Below, piece by piece: positions 24,431 through 36,828 of a stretch of 64,000 nt of DNA. This stretch comes from Aquabacterium sp. NJ1. GTDB taxonomy: Bacteria > Pseudomonadota > Gammaproteobacteria > Burkholderiales > Burkholderiaceae_C. Positions within the stretch are counted from its first letter, which is position 1; each line of letters starts with the position of its first letter. The notes beneath the pieces were generated by a model that ran no database searches, had not been told where the DNA came from, and saw only the letters and a program-made list of their open reading frames with translations. The stretch is taken from contig NZ_JRKM01000001.1 in assembly GCF_000768065.1 (NCBI RefSeq), positions 3,702,001 to 3,766,000 of the forward strand, written 5' to 3'. A program made the translations under genes and the position numbers.

Positions 24431-24523
24431 GGTGTTCTTGCGAATCCGCGCTGGCCTTGTTGATCGATATGCGGACGCCTGGCGGGTTTTCAAGTCCCCC
24501 CATGCATCCATTCAGCGCTTAGA

Positions 24524-24559
24524 TGGAGCCGGGGGGAATCGAACCCCCGTCCCCAAGCC
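24524..24559 (-). repeat. Duplicate of the ssrA 3' end
   Basis: Thirty-six bases match the T arm and acceptor strand of ssrA (24042-24077) at 33 positions, in the same orientation, and lie 114 bp upstream of the intact gene and directly after argJ. It has no CCA or tmRNA body. It resembles an attachment-site scar, since ssrA 3' ends are common integration targets. It could now also serve as a hairpin terminator for argJ. Confidence 0.75.
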
Positions 24560-24562
24560 GCC

Positions 24563-25792
24563 TCAGCTGCGGTAATCCGCGTTGATCGTCACGTACTCGT
24601 GCGACAGGTCGCAGGTCCACACCGTGGCGGTGGCGGTGCCGCGGGCCAGGCCCACGCGGATGGTGATCTCGCTTTGCTTCATCACGCGCTGGCCGTCTTC
24701 TTCGCGGTACTCGGGGCGGCGGCCACCCTTGGTCACCACGTGCACGTCGTCCAGGTGCAGCTCGATCAGGCTCTGGTCCAGGTCGTCGATGCCGGCGTAG
24801 CCCACCGCAGCCAGGATGCGGCCCAGGTTGGGGTCGCTGGCGAAGAAGGCGGTCTTGACCAGGGGCGAGTGGGCGATGGCGTAGGCGGCCTTCGCGCACT
24901 CTTCTTCGTTGCGGCCACCTTCGATGGTGATGGTGATGAACTTGGTGGCGCCTTCGCCGTCACGCACGATGGCCTGGGCCAGTTGCTGCGACACGGCGAT
25001 CACGGCGGCGCGCAGGGCCTGGCCGTCGGCGCTGTTCAGATCGGTGATCTCGGCATGCTGGGCCTTGCGGGTGGCGATCAGCACAAACGAATCGTTGGTG
25101 GACGTATCGCCATCAATGGTGATGCGGTTGAACGAGGCATTGGCCGCTTCGGTCACCAGGGCCTGCAGCAGACCGGGGGCGATGTTGGCATCGGTGGCCA
25201 CATAGCCCAGCATGGTGGCCATGTTCGGCTTGATCATGCCGGCACCCTTGCTGATGCCGGTGATGGTCACGGTTTGCCCGCCGATGCTGATCTGCTTCGA
25301 GGCAGCCTTGGGCAGCGTGTCCGTGGTCATGATGCCTTCGGCAGCCACGGCCCAGTTGTCGGCCTTGAGGTCGGCAATCGCGCCTGCCAGGCCGGCTTCG
25401 ATGCGCTCGACCGGCAGCGTTTCCATGATCACACCGGTCGAAAACGGCAGGATCTGTTCGGGCGACACATGCAGCTGGCGGGCCAGGGCGATGGTGCTGG
25501 CGCGGGCGCGCACCAGGCCGTCTTCGCCCGTGCCGGCGTTGGCGTTGCCCGTGTTGATCAGCAGGGCGCGGATCTCGTTGCTGGCGGCCAGGCGCTCGCG
25601 GCACAGTTGCACGGGGGCGGCGCAGAAGCGGTTCTTGGTGAACACACCGGCCACGGCGCTGCCTTCATCCAGTGTGATGACGGTCAGGTCGCGGCGGTTG
25701 ACCTTGCGGATGCCCGCCATGGTGATGCCCAGCTTGACGCCGGGCACGGGGTGCAGATCGGATGGGTTGGGGGCGGTCAGGTTGACGGGCAT
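24563..25792 (-). CDS. argJ: Bifunctional ornithine acetyltransferase / N-acetylglutamate synthase ArgJ
   Basis: A 409-residue enzyme of the cyclic arginine pathway that transfers acetyl from N-acetylornithine to glutamate. The autocleavage site is clear in [15 protein letters not shown] (Thr of the ATML motif becomes the N-terminal nucleophile of the beta chain), with GAGMIKP before it and [11 protein letters not shown] after it. The C terminus [16 protein letters not shown] is the standard end. The ATG at 25792 ([13 protein letters not shown]) is the family start; the long open frame upstream is a shadow of the DUF2306 gene. Confidence 0.97.
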   Translation of the reverse strand: MPVNLTAPNPSDLHPVPGVKLGITMAGIRKVNRRDLTVITLDEGSAVAGVFTKNRFCAAPVQLCRERLAASNEIRALLINTGNANAGTGEDGLVRARASTIALARQLHVSPEQILPFSTGVIMETLPVERIEAGLAGAIADLKADNWAVAAEGIMTTDTLPKAASKQISIGGQTVTITGISKGAGMIKPNMATMLGYVATDANIAPGLLQALVTEAANASFNRITIDGDTSTNDSFVLIATRKAQHAEITDLNSADGQALRAAVIAVSQQLAQAIVRDGEGATKFITITIEGGRNEEECAKAAYAIAHSPLVKTAFFASDPNLGRILAAVGYAGIDDLDQSLIELHLDDVHVVTKGGRRPEYREEDGQRVMKQSEITIRVGLARGTATATVWTCDLSHEYVTINADYRS

Positions 25793-25887
25793 GTTGTGTA
25801 GGCTCCGGGTGGGCTTCAGCCGTGAAGCCCGATCAAGGAGCCAGATTGTGCCGCAGCATGCGCTTTCGCCCCGCGGAAAATCGCGTG

Positions 25888-27237
25888 TCAGGCCATGGAT
25901 TCGCTGGTTTGCGGGATGGTGGCTGGTACGCCGGGCATGGGCAGGCCGAACGCGGTCACGAAACCATGCCAGGCGAAGAAGCCCCAGCTCAGGGTGAGCA
26001 TCCCGGTGGTGATGGTGTCGGCCGGCCAGCCCGTGAAGGCCAGGCCCAGCGCATACGGCAGCCACACAGCCGGCGTGAGCCCGTTCATCAGGCCCAGGAT
26101 GCGCCAGTTGGTCTGCTCGCGGCTGGCGCCTCGCCACAGCATGCCGGCGATGCTCCAGGCCAGGCTGCAGGCCCCGAAGGCGGCCCAGTAGAAGCGGTGC
26201 CCGATCTGGTTGAGGCTGTGGCCCTGGATCTGGCCGGCGATCAACAGGGCTCCACAGGCCGCAGTGGCCATGAGCAGCAGCGTGCGGGCCTGCATGGGGC
26301 GGCCTCGCAGCACCTCCGGCAATTCGCTCAGCAAGCTGGGCAGCAGCAAGGCGCTGCTCACGGCCCAGATGCCGGCGATGCCGGGCAGGCGCACCTCGGC
26401 ACCGCGCCAATGGGCCAGCGCATCCAGGCCCCAGGGTGCCAGCAGGCCTTCGTGCAGCACGGCGGCCACGCCCACCCACACCAGGGCACGCAAGGCTCCG
26501 GGCAACATGCTCAGCTGGGGTGGCAGCAGGGGCATGTCGTGTCGGCCCACGCGCTGCATCCACCAGGCCATCAGCAACACGGCTTGCGGCATCAGGATCA
26601 CGGCCAGCCCGGCGGTGGTCTGGGTCAGGTTCAAGGGCAGCAACCAGCCAACGATGACATCCCCGATGCGCAGCAGCGGTGCGGTCATCAGGCTGGCCAT
26701 CATCAAGGCCATCCAGCCCATATGGGCCCGGATCTCTCTGCGGCGGATGCTCGCCACCGCCAGGCCCAGCGCGAGCAGGGTGGTCACCGCTTGCAGCCAC
26801 AAGGCCGCTGCGAATGCTGCACCCGATACCGTGTCAGTCGCCGGCGTGATCCACAAATACGCCATGGCGCCCACCATGGCGCCAGCGGTGCTGGTCACCG
26901 CCACCATGCCCACGGCGCGGTGCACCCGCGGGTGGCGGCGTCGCAAACTGGGGATGAATTGCAGCGAGCAGGCGCTCAAGGCCAGCCCACCCAGCGCGGT
27001 GTGCGCGCTGATGCCCAGGAAGCCGCGCGTGTAGTTGTGGATGACCTGCTGCATGGTCTGCGGGTCGCCTATGACGAAGTCGCGAGAGAGCAGCGCGGCC
27101 ATCAGCCGGCTGACCAGTGGCCACTGCCCCTGCAGCATGTTGATCGGGTAGACCATGCTGGCCAGCCCGAACAGGGCGGCCACGAGCAGGGCCAGCATGG
27201 CCAGCAGGCGTACGGGGGTGTGGGGCGCAGTGCGCAT
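25888..27237 (-). CDS. DUF2306 multi-pass membrane protein
   Basis: A 449-residue protein with about 12 hydrophobic helices. The N-terminal half has the DUF2306 pattern of paired His-bearing helices: [42 protein letters not shown] and [24 protein letters not shown] (described by their ends), which resembles heme-binding four-helix cytochrome b-like proteins. The function is not established. It lies upstream of nothing co-oriented and close to argJ, while a LytS/LytTR-type pair is encoded just before it on the same strand; the 145-bp gap from that pair leaves co-transcription possible. Confidence 0.75.
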   Translation of the reverse strand: MRTAPHTPVRLLAMLALLVAALFGLASMVYPINMLQGQWPLVSRLMAALLSRDFVIGDPQTMQQVIHNYTRGFLGISAHTALGGLALSACSLQFIPSLRRRHPRVHRAVGMVAVTSTAGAMVGAMAYLWITPATDTVSGAAFAAALWLQAVTTLLALGLAVASIRRREIRAHMGWMALMMASLMTAPLLRIGDVIVGWLLPLNLTQTTAGLAVILMPQAVLLMAWWMQRVGRHDMPLLPPQLSMLPGALRALVWVGVAAVLHEGLLAPWGLDALAHWRGAEVRLPGIAGIWAVSSALLLPSLLSELPEVLRGRPMQARTLLLMATAACGALLIAGQIQGHSLNQIGHRFYWAAFGACSLAWSIAGMLWRGASREQTNWRILGLMNGLTPAVWLPYALGLAFTGWPADTITTGMLTLSWGFFAWHGFVTAFGLPMPGVPATIPQTSESMA

Positions 27238-27382
27238 GAGCGGCTCCTGTTTTGGTAGATGCCGCCATCTTGGAAAGCGCGCGAGGCCCTGGCAAGGCGG
27301 GTGAGACGAATGGCTGTGTGCCTTGCGCCAGTGGCCGGATACGGTCGCGAATGACGGAGGGCTCAGCCGCGTCTTCGGTGGC

Positions 27383-28201
27383 TCACATGGCCTTGAACAG
27401 GTGCGCGTACATGCGGCTCACATCCAGCGTTTCGCGCCGGCCGCGCAGGTGCACGCGCAAACGCTGCTGCTGGCGGCTGACACGTTCAATGGCCCGCACA
27501 TTGACCACATGGCTGCGGTGGATCTGCCAGAAGAGGCCTTGGTCCAGCCGTGGCAGCAGTTCCCGCAAAGGTGTGCGGATCAGCATCTCCGGGCCACCGG
27601 CTTCCTTGTCGAACGTGATGATGCGCACGTACTTGTCGGCCGCCTCGAAGTACAGGACGTCTTCCACGGGGATGACGTAGACCGAGTTGCCCACGGCCGC
27701 CTGCAGCACGCGCAAGGGCTCTTGTTGCGCCACCGCTGACGTGCGCAGCGACAGCATCTTGCCGATGGTGGCCTCGTCATCCTCCATGGGCCCGGGGCCC
27801 GAGCCTTGCCGCGCGGCCAGTTGCGTCTGCAGGCGCAGGCAGGTGATGGCCAGGCGCTCGGGGCGGATGGGCTTGAGCACGTAGTCCACGGCGGCGCGCT
27901 CGAATGCGGCCACGGCGTACTCGTCAAAGGCCGTGATGTAGACGATCAGGGGCAGCGGCTGCTCGATGGGCCACTCGTCGATCACCTGTTCGGCCACTTC
28001 CAGGCCGTTGGCGCCGGGCATGTGGATGTCCAGGAAGAGGATGTCCGGGTGCATCGTCAGGGCCGATTCACGGGCCTGGATGCCGTTGCTGGTCACGCCA
28101 CGAACCTGCAGCTCGGGCCACAGCTTGTGCAACTGGCGCAGCAGCGCATCGGCCAGCACGGGCTCATCTTCGGCGATCAGGGCGGTGGGCTGCGCGTTCA
28201 T
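27383..28201 (-). CDS. LytTR-type response regulator
   Basis: A 272-residue protein. Residues ~5-125 are a receiver with the acidic pair in IAEDEP, phospho-acceptor Asp in DILFLDIHMPGANG, Thr in YITAFDEYA and Lys in DYVLKPI. Residues ~165-270 form a LytTR DNA-binding domain (VEDVLYFEAADKYVRIITF, FWQIHRSHVVNVRAIERV). It resembles AlgR/LytR regulators. The ATG overlaps the kinase stop by 4 bp, so they form one two-component operon. The target genes are unknown; the flanking DUF2306 or TRAP genes are candidates. Confidence 0.93.
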   Translation of the reverse strand: MNAQPTALIAEDEPVLADALLRQLHKLWPELQVRGVTSNGIQARESALTMHPDILFLDIHMPGANGLEVAEQVIDEWPIEQPLPLIVYITAFDEYAVAAFERAAVDYVLKPIRPERLAITCLRLQTQLAARQGSGPGPMEDDEATIGKMLSLRTSAVAQQEPLRVLQAAVGNSVYVIPVEDVLYFEAADKYVRIITFDKEAGGPEMLIRTPLRELLPRLDQGLFWQIHRSHVVNVRAIERVSRQQQRLRVHLRGRRETLDVSRMYAHLFKAM

Positions 28202-29466
28202 GGGGTGATCAAGGGTGACGAGGTGGGCAGCGTGTGAACCAGCGCAGGCATCTGCACCGGCAGGCGCAGGATGGCCACGGTGCCGGGGCGCAGGTGGGCC
28301 ATCCTTGCGCCAGGGCCTTGGCTGCCCGGCTCCAGAATCAGCCGCGCATCCGGGCCATAGCTGGTCTGCAGGCGCGCTTGCACGCAGCTCAGGCCAAAGC
28401 CACTGTTGCTGGGCGTGGCCCGGGCGGCATCCAACCCCTGCCCATCGTCGCGCACCGTGATCTCCAGCATGTCGCGATCGCGTTGGACGAGCACGTGCAG
28501 GGTGCCACCGTCAGGCAGCGGGTCCAGGCCGTGCTTGATGGCGTTCTCCACCAGCGGCTGGATCAGCATGGGCGGTAGGGCCACGTCACGCAGGTCGGCC
28601 GGCACGTCCGTGATGACGCGCAGGCGCTCGCCCATGCGGATCTGCATCAGCGCCAGGTAGTCCTGCACGCGGGCCATCTCGTCACGCAAGGGCACGGCGC
28701 CCGTCCGGCTGGCGCTCAAGGTGGCGCGCAGGTAGTCGATCAGGTGCGACAGCATGTCCTGCGCCTTGCCAGGCTGCGTCTCGATCAAGGCATGCAGATT
28801 GGCCAGCGTGTTGAACAGCATGTGCGGCTCCATCTGCGCTTGCAGGCGCTGCAACTGCGCCTCCACATGCAGGCGCTGGGCCGTCTCCATGCGGATGCGC
28901 AGCATGGCCGCGCGCACCCTGAAGTAGTCGATCGAGAAGATGCCGGTGGAGTACAGCAGTGATATCAGCAGGTTGCCGCCCAGGTTCATCTGTTTGCGCA
29001 TGGTGGCCCACTCATTGGTGCGTGCCATCAAGGCTGACCAGGCCTCGTAGGTCAAGGCACTGCCAATCAAGCTCAAGCCGATCATCAGGGGCAGGAAGAG
29101 CTTCCAGGGCAGCAGGGCGTACATGCCTTCGGTGGCATAGCGCTGGCGCGCGTCTTCGTGCTTCAGCCACCACCGGCTGGCGACGGCATACCAGCCCGTC
29201 AGGAGGACGACATAGTTGATCAGGCCACCGCCCAGGTTGCCGCTCAAATAGAGCCACAAGCCGTATTGATGGGCGACCTCGAGCCCTTGCTCTTCCATGA
29301 GGCGCGAATACACCGCCATCAACACGGCCCACACCACCATGGTGACGAAGATCCGCCGGGCGTTGGGGACCAGCAAAGTGCGAAGCAGGTGGCCTTTGTC
29401 CTGGCAGGCTGGCGAACCCGGTGGTGCCTGGTGCGGGGGCGGATCAAGGGATGGGTTCGGCGACAT
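28198..29466 (-). CDS. LytS/YehU-type sensor histidine kinase
   Basis: A 422-residue membrane kinase. The N-terminal ~200 residues carry about four membrane helices. The kinase core has the LytS-type H-box EPHMLFNTLANLHALIE, then N-box PLVENAIKHGLDP and G-box DDGQGLDAA with GFGLSCVQARL. It phosphorylates the LytTR regulator encoded next. No separate ligand-binding domain is visible, so the membrane helices may sense the signal. The ATG at 29466 is preceded by the intergenic region that contains the terminator of the TRAP gene. Confidence 0.93.
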   Translation of the reverse strand: MSPNPSLDPPPHQAPPGSPACQDKGHLLRTLLVPNARRIFVTMVVWAVLMAVYSRLMEEQGLEVAHQYGLWLYLSGNLGGGLINYVVLLTGWYAVASRWWLKHEDARQRYATEGMYALLPWKLFLPLMIGLSLIGSALTYEAWSALMARTNEWATMRKQMNLGGNLLISLLYSTGIFSIDYFRVRAAMLRIRMETAQRLHVEAQLQRLQAQMEPHMLFNTLANLHALIETQPGKAQDMLSHLIDYLRATLSASRTGAVPLRDEMARVQDYLALMQIRMGERLRVITDVPADLRDVALPPMLIQPLVENAIKHGLDPLPDGGTLHVLVQRDRDMLEITVRDDGQGLDAARATPSNSGFGLSCVQARLQTSYGPDARLILEPGSQGPGARMAHLRPGTVAILRLPVQMPALVHTLPTSSPLITP

Positions 29467-29598
29467 GGAAAGGGCAGCCCCGTCTGGCTGGCGGACTTCA
29501 AAGCGGCCACGATCATGGGCTGATCAGTGGCCAGCGTCAATCCGGGTGTGATGGGCGGTGTTGGGCCGGCGCCAGTGGTTGCGCACGTTCGCGGGCGG

Positions 29599-29628
29599 CA
29601 AAAAAAGAGAGCCCGCTCGGGGCTCTCT
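29599..29628 (-). terminator. Rho-independent terminator after the TRAP permease
   Basis: AGAGAGCCC and GGGCTCTCT form a 9-bp stem with a 5-nt loop, followed on the minus strand by a run of seven T residues. It lies about 50 bp past the TRAP gene stop and isolates it from the kinase gene. Confidence 0.85.
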
Positions 29629-29681
29629 CGGATAGGGCGTCAGGGCCCGCTGTCAGGCCCACCCTACTGGGTGGCCAGGGC

Positions 29682-31922
29682 TCAGTGGAACAGGTGCGCA
29701 ATGGGCTTGAAGAAGTCCACGCGCTGCACCAGCAGCGGGCCATACGCCACGATGGCCAGGCTGATGGACATCACCAGGCAGGGCAGGATCCAGCGTTCGT
29801 AGCGGCGGTAGAAGGTTGCCCCCGCGACCTCCGCATCGGACTTGTCGATCTCTGCCTCACCCACCACCTGCCGCGTCAGCAACTGGTTCAGGGCCACAGG
29901 CGGCAGCAGGTAACCCAGCTCGAAGGCCACCAGCACCATCATCCAGAAGTGCACCGGCTCGATGCCGTTGGCATAGGCCATCGGGGCCAGGGTGCTGGAC
30001 ACCAGCACGATGGCGCCCAACGGCTCCATCACCATGCCCAGGAGCACCTTGGCGATCACCAGGAAGGTCATCGCCCACCAGACGTTGGGGAAGACCTGCG
30101 GGGCCATGTTCATGACCTCGGAGCGCTCGACCACACCGCTGACCAACTGCGTGAACAACATCAGGCTGATGTAAGCCCCCACGTGTTCGACCGTCTCGAT
30201 GGTGGCGGCGCGGATGGCGCCCGAGGCCGTCTTCTGACGCTGCGCGGCGTAAGCGGGCTCCACATGAGTGGGCTCGCCAACCGGCTCGGACATGGGCATG
30301 GCCTGCACGGCGGCGGCACCCACCGGTGCGAAGTTGCGCGCGGCGACATCACGGGCCTGCAGCTTCTTGTCGAACACCAGCACCAGCACCATCATGATGG
30401 GCAGGATGCTGGGGGCCGAGATCTCGTTGAAGGGCGTGTCCAGCACATGGCTGTAGAACATGGCGATGGCGCCCACCACCAGCACGTAAGGGATCACGGC
30501 CTTCATCTCGCGCAGCATGGCTGGCACGGCCACCAGGGGCGAAGCCACGGCCGCACGCTGATGGCGGTTGTGGCGGTGGATCTGCGAGGCGATGAAGAAG
30601 GCTGTGGACGTCAGGGCGAACACGAAGAAGCCCCAGTAGAACAACTGGGACGTGGTGACCTGGCGGTTCAAGGCCGCGATGCCCACCACCAGCAGGCTGG
30701 GGCTGAGCACCACGCCCAGCGAGCCCGACATGGCCGTGGCGGCCAGCGCGTACTGGCTGGTGCCGCCCACCGCGCGCACCTCGTGGTACACGATGGCGCC
30801 CGCTGCGATCACGAACACGCTGGACACACCGGCATAGGCCGTGGGCAGGCCTGCGGCCAGCAAGATGATGTAGGTCAGGGCCTCAGGCGAGAGCTTCCAG
30901 GGCCGCAGGATGTTCATGAACAGGTCGACCATGCGGCTCTGCTTGAACAACATGCCGGCCCAGATGTGCAGGGCCAGCGCCAGCGGCAGGCTGATGAAGT
31001 CCAGGATCTTGTTGGCGTAGATGGCCGGGCCTGACGGGTGATCGTGCAGGAAGAAGTACACGCTGGTGAAGATGCCCAGGTTGGCAATCAGCGGAACGGC
31101 CTCCAGCGCGTGCAGCCAGCTGCCCTTGGTGGGCTCTTGTGATTGCGGCGGGCGCACGATGCGGAAGGCGCTGACGGCCGACATCACCGCGAACAACACG
31201 ATCCACATGTAATAGACGCGCGGGTCTTCCAGCGGCACACCCGAGTCGACCGAGATCTGGTAGTAGCGCACCGACGAGTACATCATCATGCCGCTGCAGA
31301 TCAGCATGGCCCAGGCCTGGGCCTGGTAGTCGCGCAGGTAGCGGGCCGGGCGCAGGCTGATGTGGTGGAAGCCCAGCGTGGTGTAGCCCGCCGTGATCGT
31401 CAGCAGGATCAGCAGCGTCAAGGCGCGGTTGTCGGCGCCGAACTTGAACAGGGTGAAGAAGCTGGTTTCCAGCCCGCGGTAGAACCTCAACTGCGGCGTG
31501 ATGTGCGCGCGGATGTGGTCGTACATCACATAGCGTTCTGCGCAGTTCTTGACCGTGGCCGTCAGCGATTCGCGCACGGCCTCGGCGTTGAACTTGCGGG
31601 CACCGAACAGGTCGTCGATGTCATCGCTGGCGCCGCTTGAAGGGGTGCCTTTGGCGGCCTCGGCTTCCTGGCGCGCCACTTCCTGCTCCACATTGAGGTG
31701 GGCATCGCAGGTGGGCTTTTCAGGGTCGGCGCGCAGCAGGAAGTACTGCACCTGTTGCTGCGGGTCGCTGAACAGTACTTCGCCAAACTTGAGCAGCTGG
31801 CCATGCATCATCTCGCCGGTGCTGATCACCAGAATCATGATGAGCAGGAACAAGGTGGAGATGTGGGCAAACCAGCCCACCAGGCCGCGACCTGGTGATG
31901 AGGCGTTTGACGAGGTGCTCAA
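29682..31922 (-). CDS. TRAP transporter large permease with extended N-terminal membrane region
   Basis: A 746-residue polytopic protein. Residues from ~290 on look like a DctM-type permease (LPTAYAGVSSVFVIAAGAIVYHEV, GSLGVVLSPSLLVVGIAAL, MEPLGAIVLVSSTLAPMAYANGIEPVHFWMM, described by their ends). The preceding ~280 residues hold several helices and may represent a fused small (DctQ-like) subunit plus a charged loop with EAEAAKGTPSSGASDDIDD. The start is a TTG at 31922, supported by AGGAG 6 bp upstream; no ATG or GTG lies near. No solute-binding protein is encoded nearby, so the substrate is unknown. A palindrome overlaps the 5' leader. Confidence 0.82.
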   Translation of the reverse strand: MSTSSNASSPGRGLVGWFAHISTLFLLIMILVISTGEMMHGQLLKFGEVLFSDPQQQVQYFLLRADPEKPTCDAHLNVEQEVARQEAEAAKGTPSSGASDDIDDLFGARKFNAEAVRESLTATVKNCAERYVMYDHIRAHITPQLRFYRGLETSFFTLFKFGADNRALTLLILLTITAGYTTLGFHHISLRPARYLRDYQAQAWAMLICSGMMMYSSVRYYQISVDSGVPLEDPRVYYMWIVLFAVMSAVSAFRIVRPPQSQEPTKGSWLHALEAVPLIANLGIFTSVYFFLHDHPSGPAIYANKILDFISLPLALALHIWAGMLFKQSRMVDLFMNILRPWKLSPEALTYIILLAAGLPTAYAGVSSVFVIAAGAIVYHEVRAVGGTSQYALAATAMSGSLGVVLSPSLLVVGIAALNRQVTTSQLFYWGFFVFALTSTAFFIASQIHRHNRHQRAAVASPLVAVPAMLREMKAVIPYVLVVGAIAMFYSHVLDTPFNEISAPSILPIMMVLVLVFDKKLQARDVAARNFAPVGAAAVQAMPMSEPVGEPTHVEPAYAAQRQKTASGAIRAATIETVEHVGAYISLMLFTQLVSGVVERSEVMNMAPQVFPNVWWAMTFLVIAKVLLGMVMEPLGAIVLVSSTLAPMAYANGIEPVHFWMMVLVAFELGYLLPPVALNQLLTRQVVGEAEIDKSDAEVAGATFYRRYERWILPCLVMSISLAIVAYGPLLVQRVDFFKPIAHLFH

Positions 31923-31937
31923 GGGTGTCTCCTGTTG

Positions 31938-31955
31938 CGGCGCATCAATGCGCCG
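31938..31955. promoter_or_regulatory. 18-bp palindrome upstream of the TRAP gene
   Basis: CGGCGCAT-CA-ATGCGCCG is a perfect 8-bp inverted repeat with a 2-bp centre, 15 bp before the TTG start. It could be an operator or an mRNA hairpin adjoining the ribosome site. Confidence 0.45.
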
Positions 31956-32131
31956 TCATGACATGTGTGCAAAAGTGACGCCACGCTAGGTGGCTACCCT
32001 CGCATTGTCAATTCGTGCGCGATGGGATGTGCTTAGGGTTCGCCATTGGGTTCCTGCATTCGTGGGTGAATTTGCGGCGCCTTTTGCGCCCCCTTGGGCA
32101 GCTTGTGCGACAAAAGGATTCCCAAATGACA

Positions 32132-32151
32132 GAAGGCCCCGAGGGGCCTTC
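32132..32151. terminator. Hairpin terminator downstream of secA
   Basis: GAAGGCCCC and GGGGCCTTC form a 9-bp stem with a 2-bp centre about 40 bp past the secA stop. The T-run (TTCTTTT) is on the plus strand; on the minus strand (secA direction) only a short T-rich stretch follows. The 268-bp gap around it (31923-32190) holds no gene. Confidence 0.6.
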
Positions 32152-32190
32152 TTTTGGTGCATCCCGTGATGCGGCTTCAGCGGGGCTGAA

Positions 32191-34935
<2,745 letters not shown>

Positions 34936-35080
34936 GGAGCGATCAATCCAATCGGAGGCAAGCGGGGGCTCAGGCACCAGGGACACTTTCCCCAGTCAAC
35001 CAAAGCCAAAAAGTGTAGCACCCGGGGGTGACGCTTCCGCGACGCGGTTGCGCCCACCCTAGGAGGGGCTTTCCCCGCCC

Positions 35081-35893
35081 TTATTCAAGGGAGGCGGCGG
35101 GGGCAGGTGTGTCAAGGCGTTTCCGGGTCAGGCTGCTCAGGGTGACGCAAACCAGCGCCATCATCAGCACCACCACGGCGCCGGAGGGCATGTCCAGCAT
35201 GGCGGACAAGGCCAGGCCCCCCGCGTAGGCCAAGGCGCCCGCGCCCCAGGCCAGCGGCAACTGCCGCCCGGGTGGCGCGTTGCGCACAGCCAGCGCCGGC
35301 ATGATCAGGCTGCTGAACACCAGGTAGACCCCGACGAGTTGAACGGAGGCCGTCACGGCCAGCGCGAACAGCAGGTAAAAGCCCGCGCGGCCCAGGCGCT
35401 GGCCCAGACCGAACCACAAGGCCAGTACCAGCGCCGACAAGCCTGCCACCGCCCACAACTGCCCCGGTGTCACCCACAGGATCTGGCCAACCAGCAAATC
35501 CTTGAGGTGCTCGCCGCCATGCGGGTTGCCGGCCAGCAGCAGGATGCCCACGCACGATGCCAGCACGAACAGCGCGCCGATCAGGGCCTCCTGGATGTCG
35601 GGCCAGCGCTTTTCCGTCCAGGTCAGCAAGGCGGCCCCGGCCAGGGCGGCCAGCACGGCGGCACCTTGTACGGCCCAGCCCTGCGGCTCCCAGCCCAGCG
35701 CGTCAGCGGCGATCACGCCCAGCCCCGCGATCTGCGCAATGGCCAGGTCGATGAAGACGATGCCTTTGCGCAGCACTTGGAGGCCCAGCGGCACGTGGGT
35801 GGCCAGCACCAGGAGGCCGGCGATAAGCGCCGGCCCGACGATGGACCAGTCCACCGCGTGCAGCGTCAGGCTGGTGATCAGGTTGTGGCTCAT
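35081..35893 (-). CDS. Zinc/manganese-type ABC transporter permease (ABC-3 family)
   Basis: A 270-residue inner-membrane protein with about eight helices. ABC-3 family features include LRKGIVFIDLAIAQIAGLGVI near the N terminus, the cytoplasmic coupling region around EALIGALFVLASCVGILLL, and QLVGVYLVFSSLIMPALAV. It would form the channel for a metal taken from the ZnuA-like protein encoded upstream; the two genes overlap by ATGA. The ATPase (ZnuC) gene expected in such operons is absent here, so an ATPase encoded elsewhere must serve it. Confidence 0.88.
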   Translation of the reverse strand: MSHNLITSLTLHAVDWSIVGPALIAGLLVLATHVPLGLQVLRKGIVFIDLAIAQIAGLGVIAADALGWEPQGWAVQGAAVLAALAGAALLTWTEKRWPDIQEALIGALFVLASCVGILLLAGNPHGGEHLKDLLVGQILWVTPGQLWAVAGLSALVLALWFGLGQRLGRAGFYLLFALAVTASVQLVGVYLVFSSLIMPALAVRNAPPGRQLPLAWGAGALAYAGGLALSAMLDMPSGAVVVLMMALVCVTLSSLTRKRLDTPAPAASLE

Positions 35894-36804
35894 TTGCTGG
35901 CCTTCAGCAGTTGCGCAAGCGTGTCGTCGAACAGCCCGAACAGGTCTTGCGCCTTGTCGCTGCCGCCCACGGTGAAAGGCAGCACCGCCACCGGGATGTG
36001 CGCGCGTTCAGACAGCCATTGCGAGCCACGGCCATCGTTGTAGGCTGCGCGCAGGATCATCTTGGCGGGCTGTTTCTGCAATTGCGTCAACACCGTGGAC
36101 AGGTAGGCGCTGCTGGGCTCCACGCCCGGCTTGGGCTCCAGCGAGATCACCTCGTTGAGGCCCAGCCAGTTCTCCAGGTACGGAAAGCCCTTGTGCTGCA
36201 CCACGATGGGCATGCCCTTGAGCGGCGCGGCCAGCTTGTCCCAGCGCTGCATGGCCTGGGCCCAGCGGATGTTGAAGTCCGCCAGGCGGTTGTGGTACAG
36301 GCTGGCGTGGGCCGCGTCCACTTCAGTCAGCCGTTTGCTCAAGGCCTGGGCCACTGCCGCGATGTTGCGCGGGTCGGTCTGGATGTGCGGGTTGCCGGAG
36401 GCATGGACGTCACCATCGGCGCGGTCCAGCCGGGTGGGCACTTCCAGCTTCTTGACGTAGTCCGCGGCGTTGAACTGGCCAGGCTGGCCTGACTGCACGG
36501 CCGGGTTGCCAGCCTGCCGCAGCAGCACAGGCAGCCAGCCAATCTCCAGTTCGGCGCCTGTGCACACGAGTAAATCGGCATTGCGCACAGCCGCGATCAG
36601 GCTGGGCTTGGCCTGTACCTGATGCGGGTCCTGCAAGGCATTGGTGGCGGTGTAGATGCTGGCCTGGTCGCCGGCCAGCTCTTTGGTCAGGGCAGCCCAT
36701 TCGGGCTCGCAGGCAAAGACCTTGAGGGCATGCGCGGGCGTGCTCAAGGCGCTCAGCAGGGTCAAGGCGGGCAGGGCGATGAAACGCAAGGTGGTGGTGT
36801 TCAT
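35890..36804 (-). CDS. Zinc-type ABC transporter substrate-binding protein (ZnuA-like)
   Basis: A 304-residue periplasmic protein with a signal peptide ending near AHA-LKV. Cluster A-I features include FACEPEWAALTKELAGD, and metal ligands are likely among the His of NALQDPHQVQAKP, SGNPHIQTDP and VVQHKGFPYL; the terminal lobe has EPKPGVEPSSAYLS. Unlike many zinc-binding homologues, it lacks a long His/Asp-rich loop. It hands metal to the permease whose gene overlaps its 3' end. The outer-membrane protein and Cys/His protein encoded upstream suggest a complete envelope route for zinc. Confidence 0.88.
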   Translation of the reverse strand: MNTTTLRFIALPALTLLSALSTPAHALKVFACEPEWAALTKELAGDQASIYTATNALQDPHQVQAKPSLIAAVRNADLLVCTGAELEIGWLPVLLRQAGNPAVQSGQPGQFNAADYVKKLEVPTRLDRADGDVHASGNPHIQTDPRNIAAVAQALSKRLTEVDAAHASLYHNRLADFNIRWAQAMQRWDKLAAPLKGMPIVVQHKGFPYLENWLGLNEVISLEPKPGVEPSSAYLSTVLTQLQKQPAKMILRAAYNDGRGSQWLSERAHIPVAVLPFTVGGSDKAQDLFGLFDDTLAQLLKASK

Positions 36805-36828
36805 GTTCGGGTTCCTTGGTCGGCTTGA

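Noticed and set aside
24245-24511. Protein-coding frames inside and beside ssrA
   Set aside because: They translate the tmRNA gene; only the ANDESFALAA tag frame is real.
29421-31034. A 537-codon frame opposite the TRAP permease, very rich in His, Gln and Gly
   Set aside because: Composition is typical of an antisense frame to a membrane protein gene; no start signal or homology.
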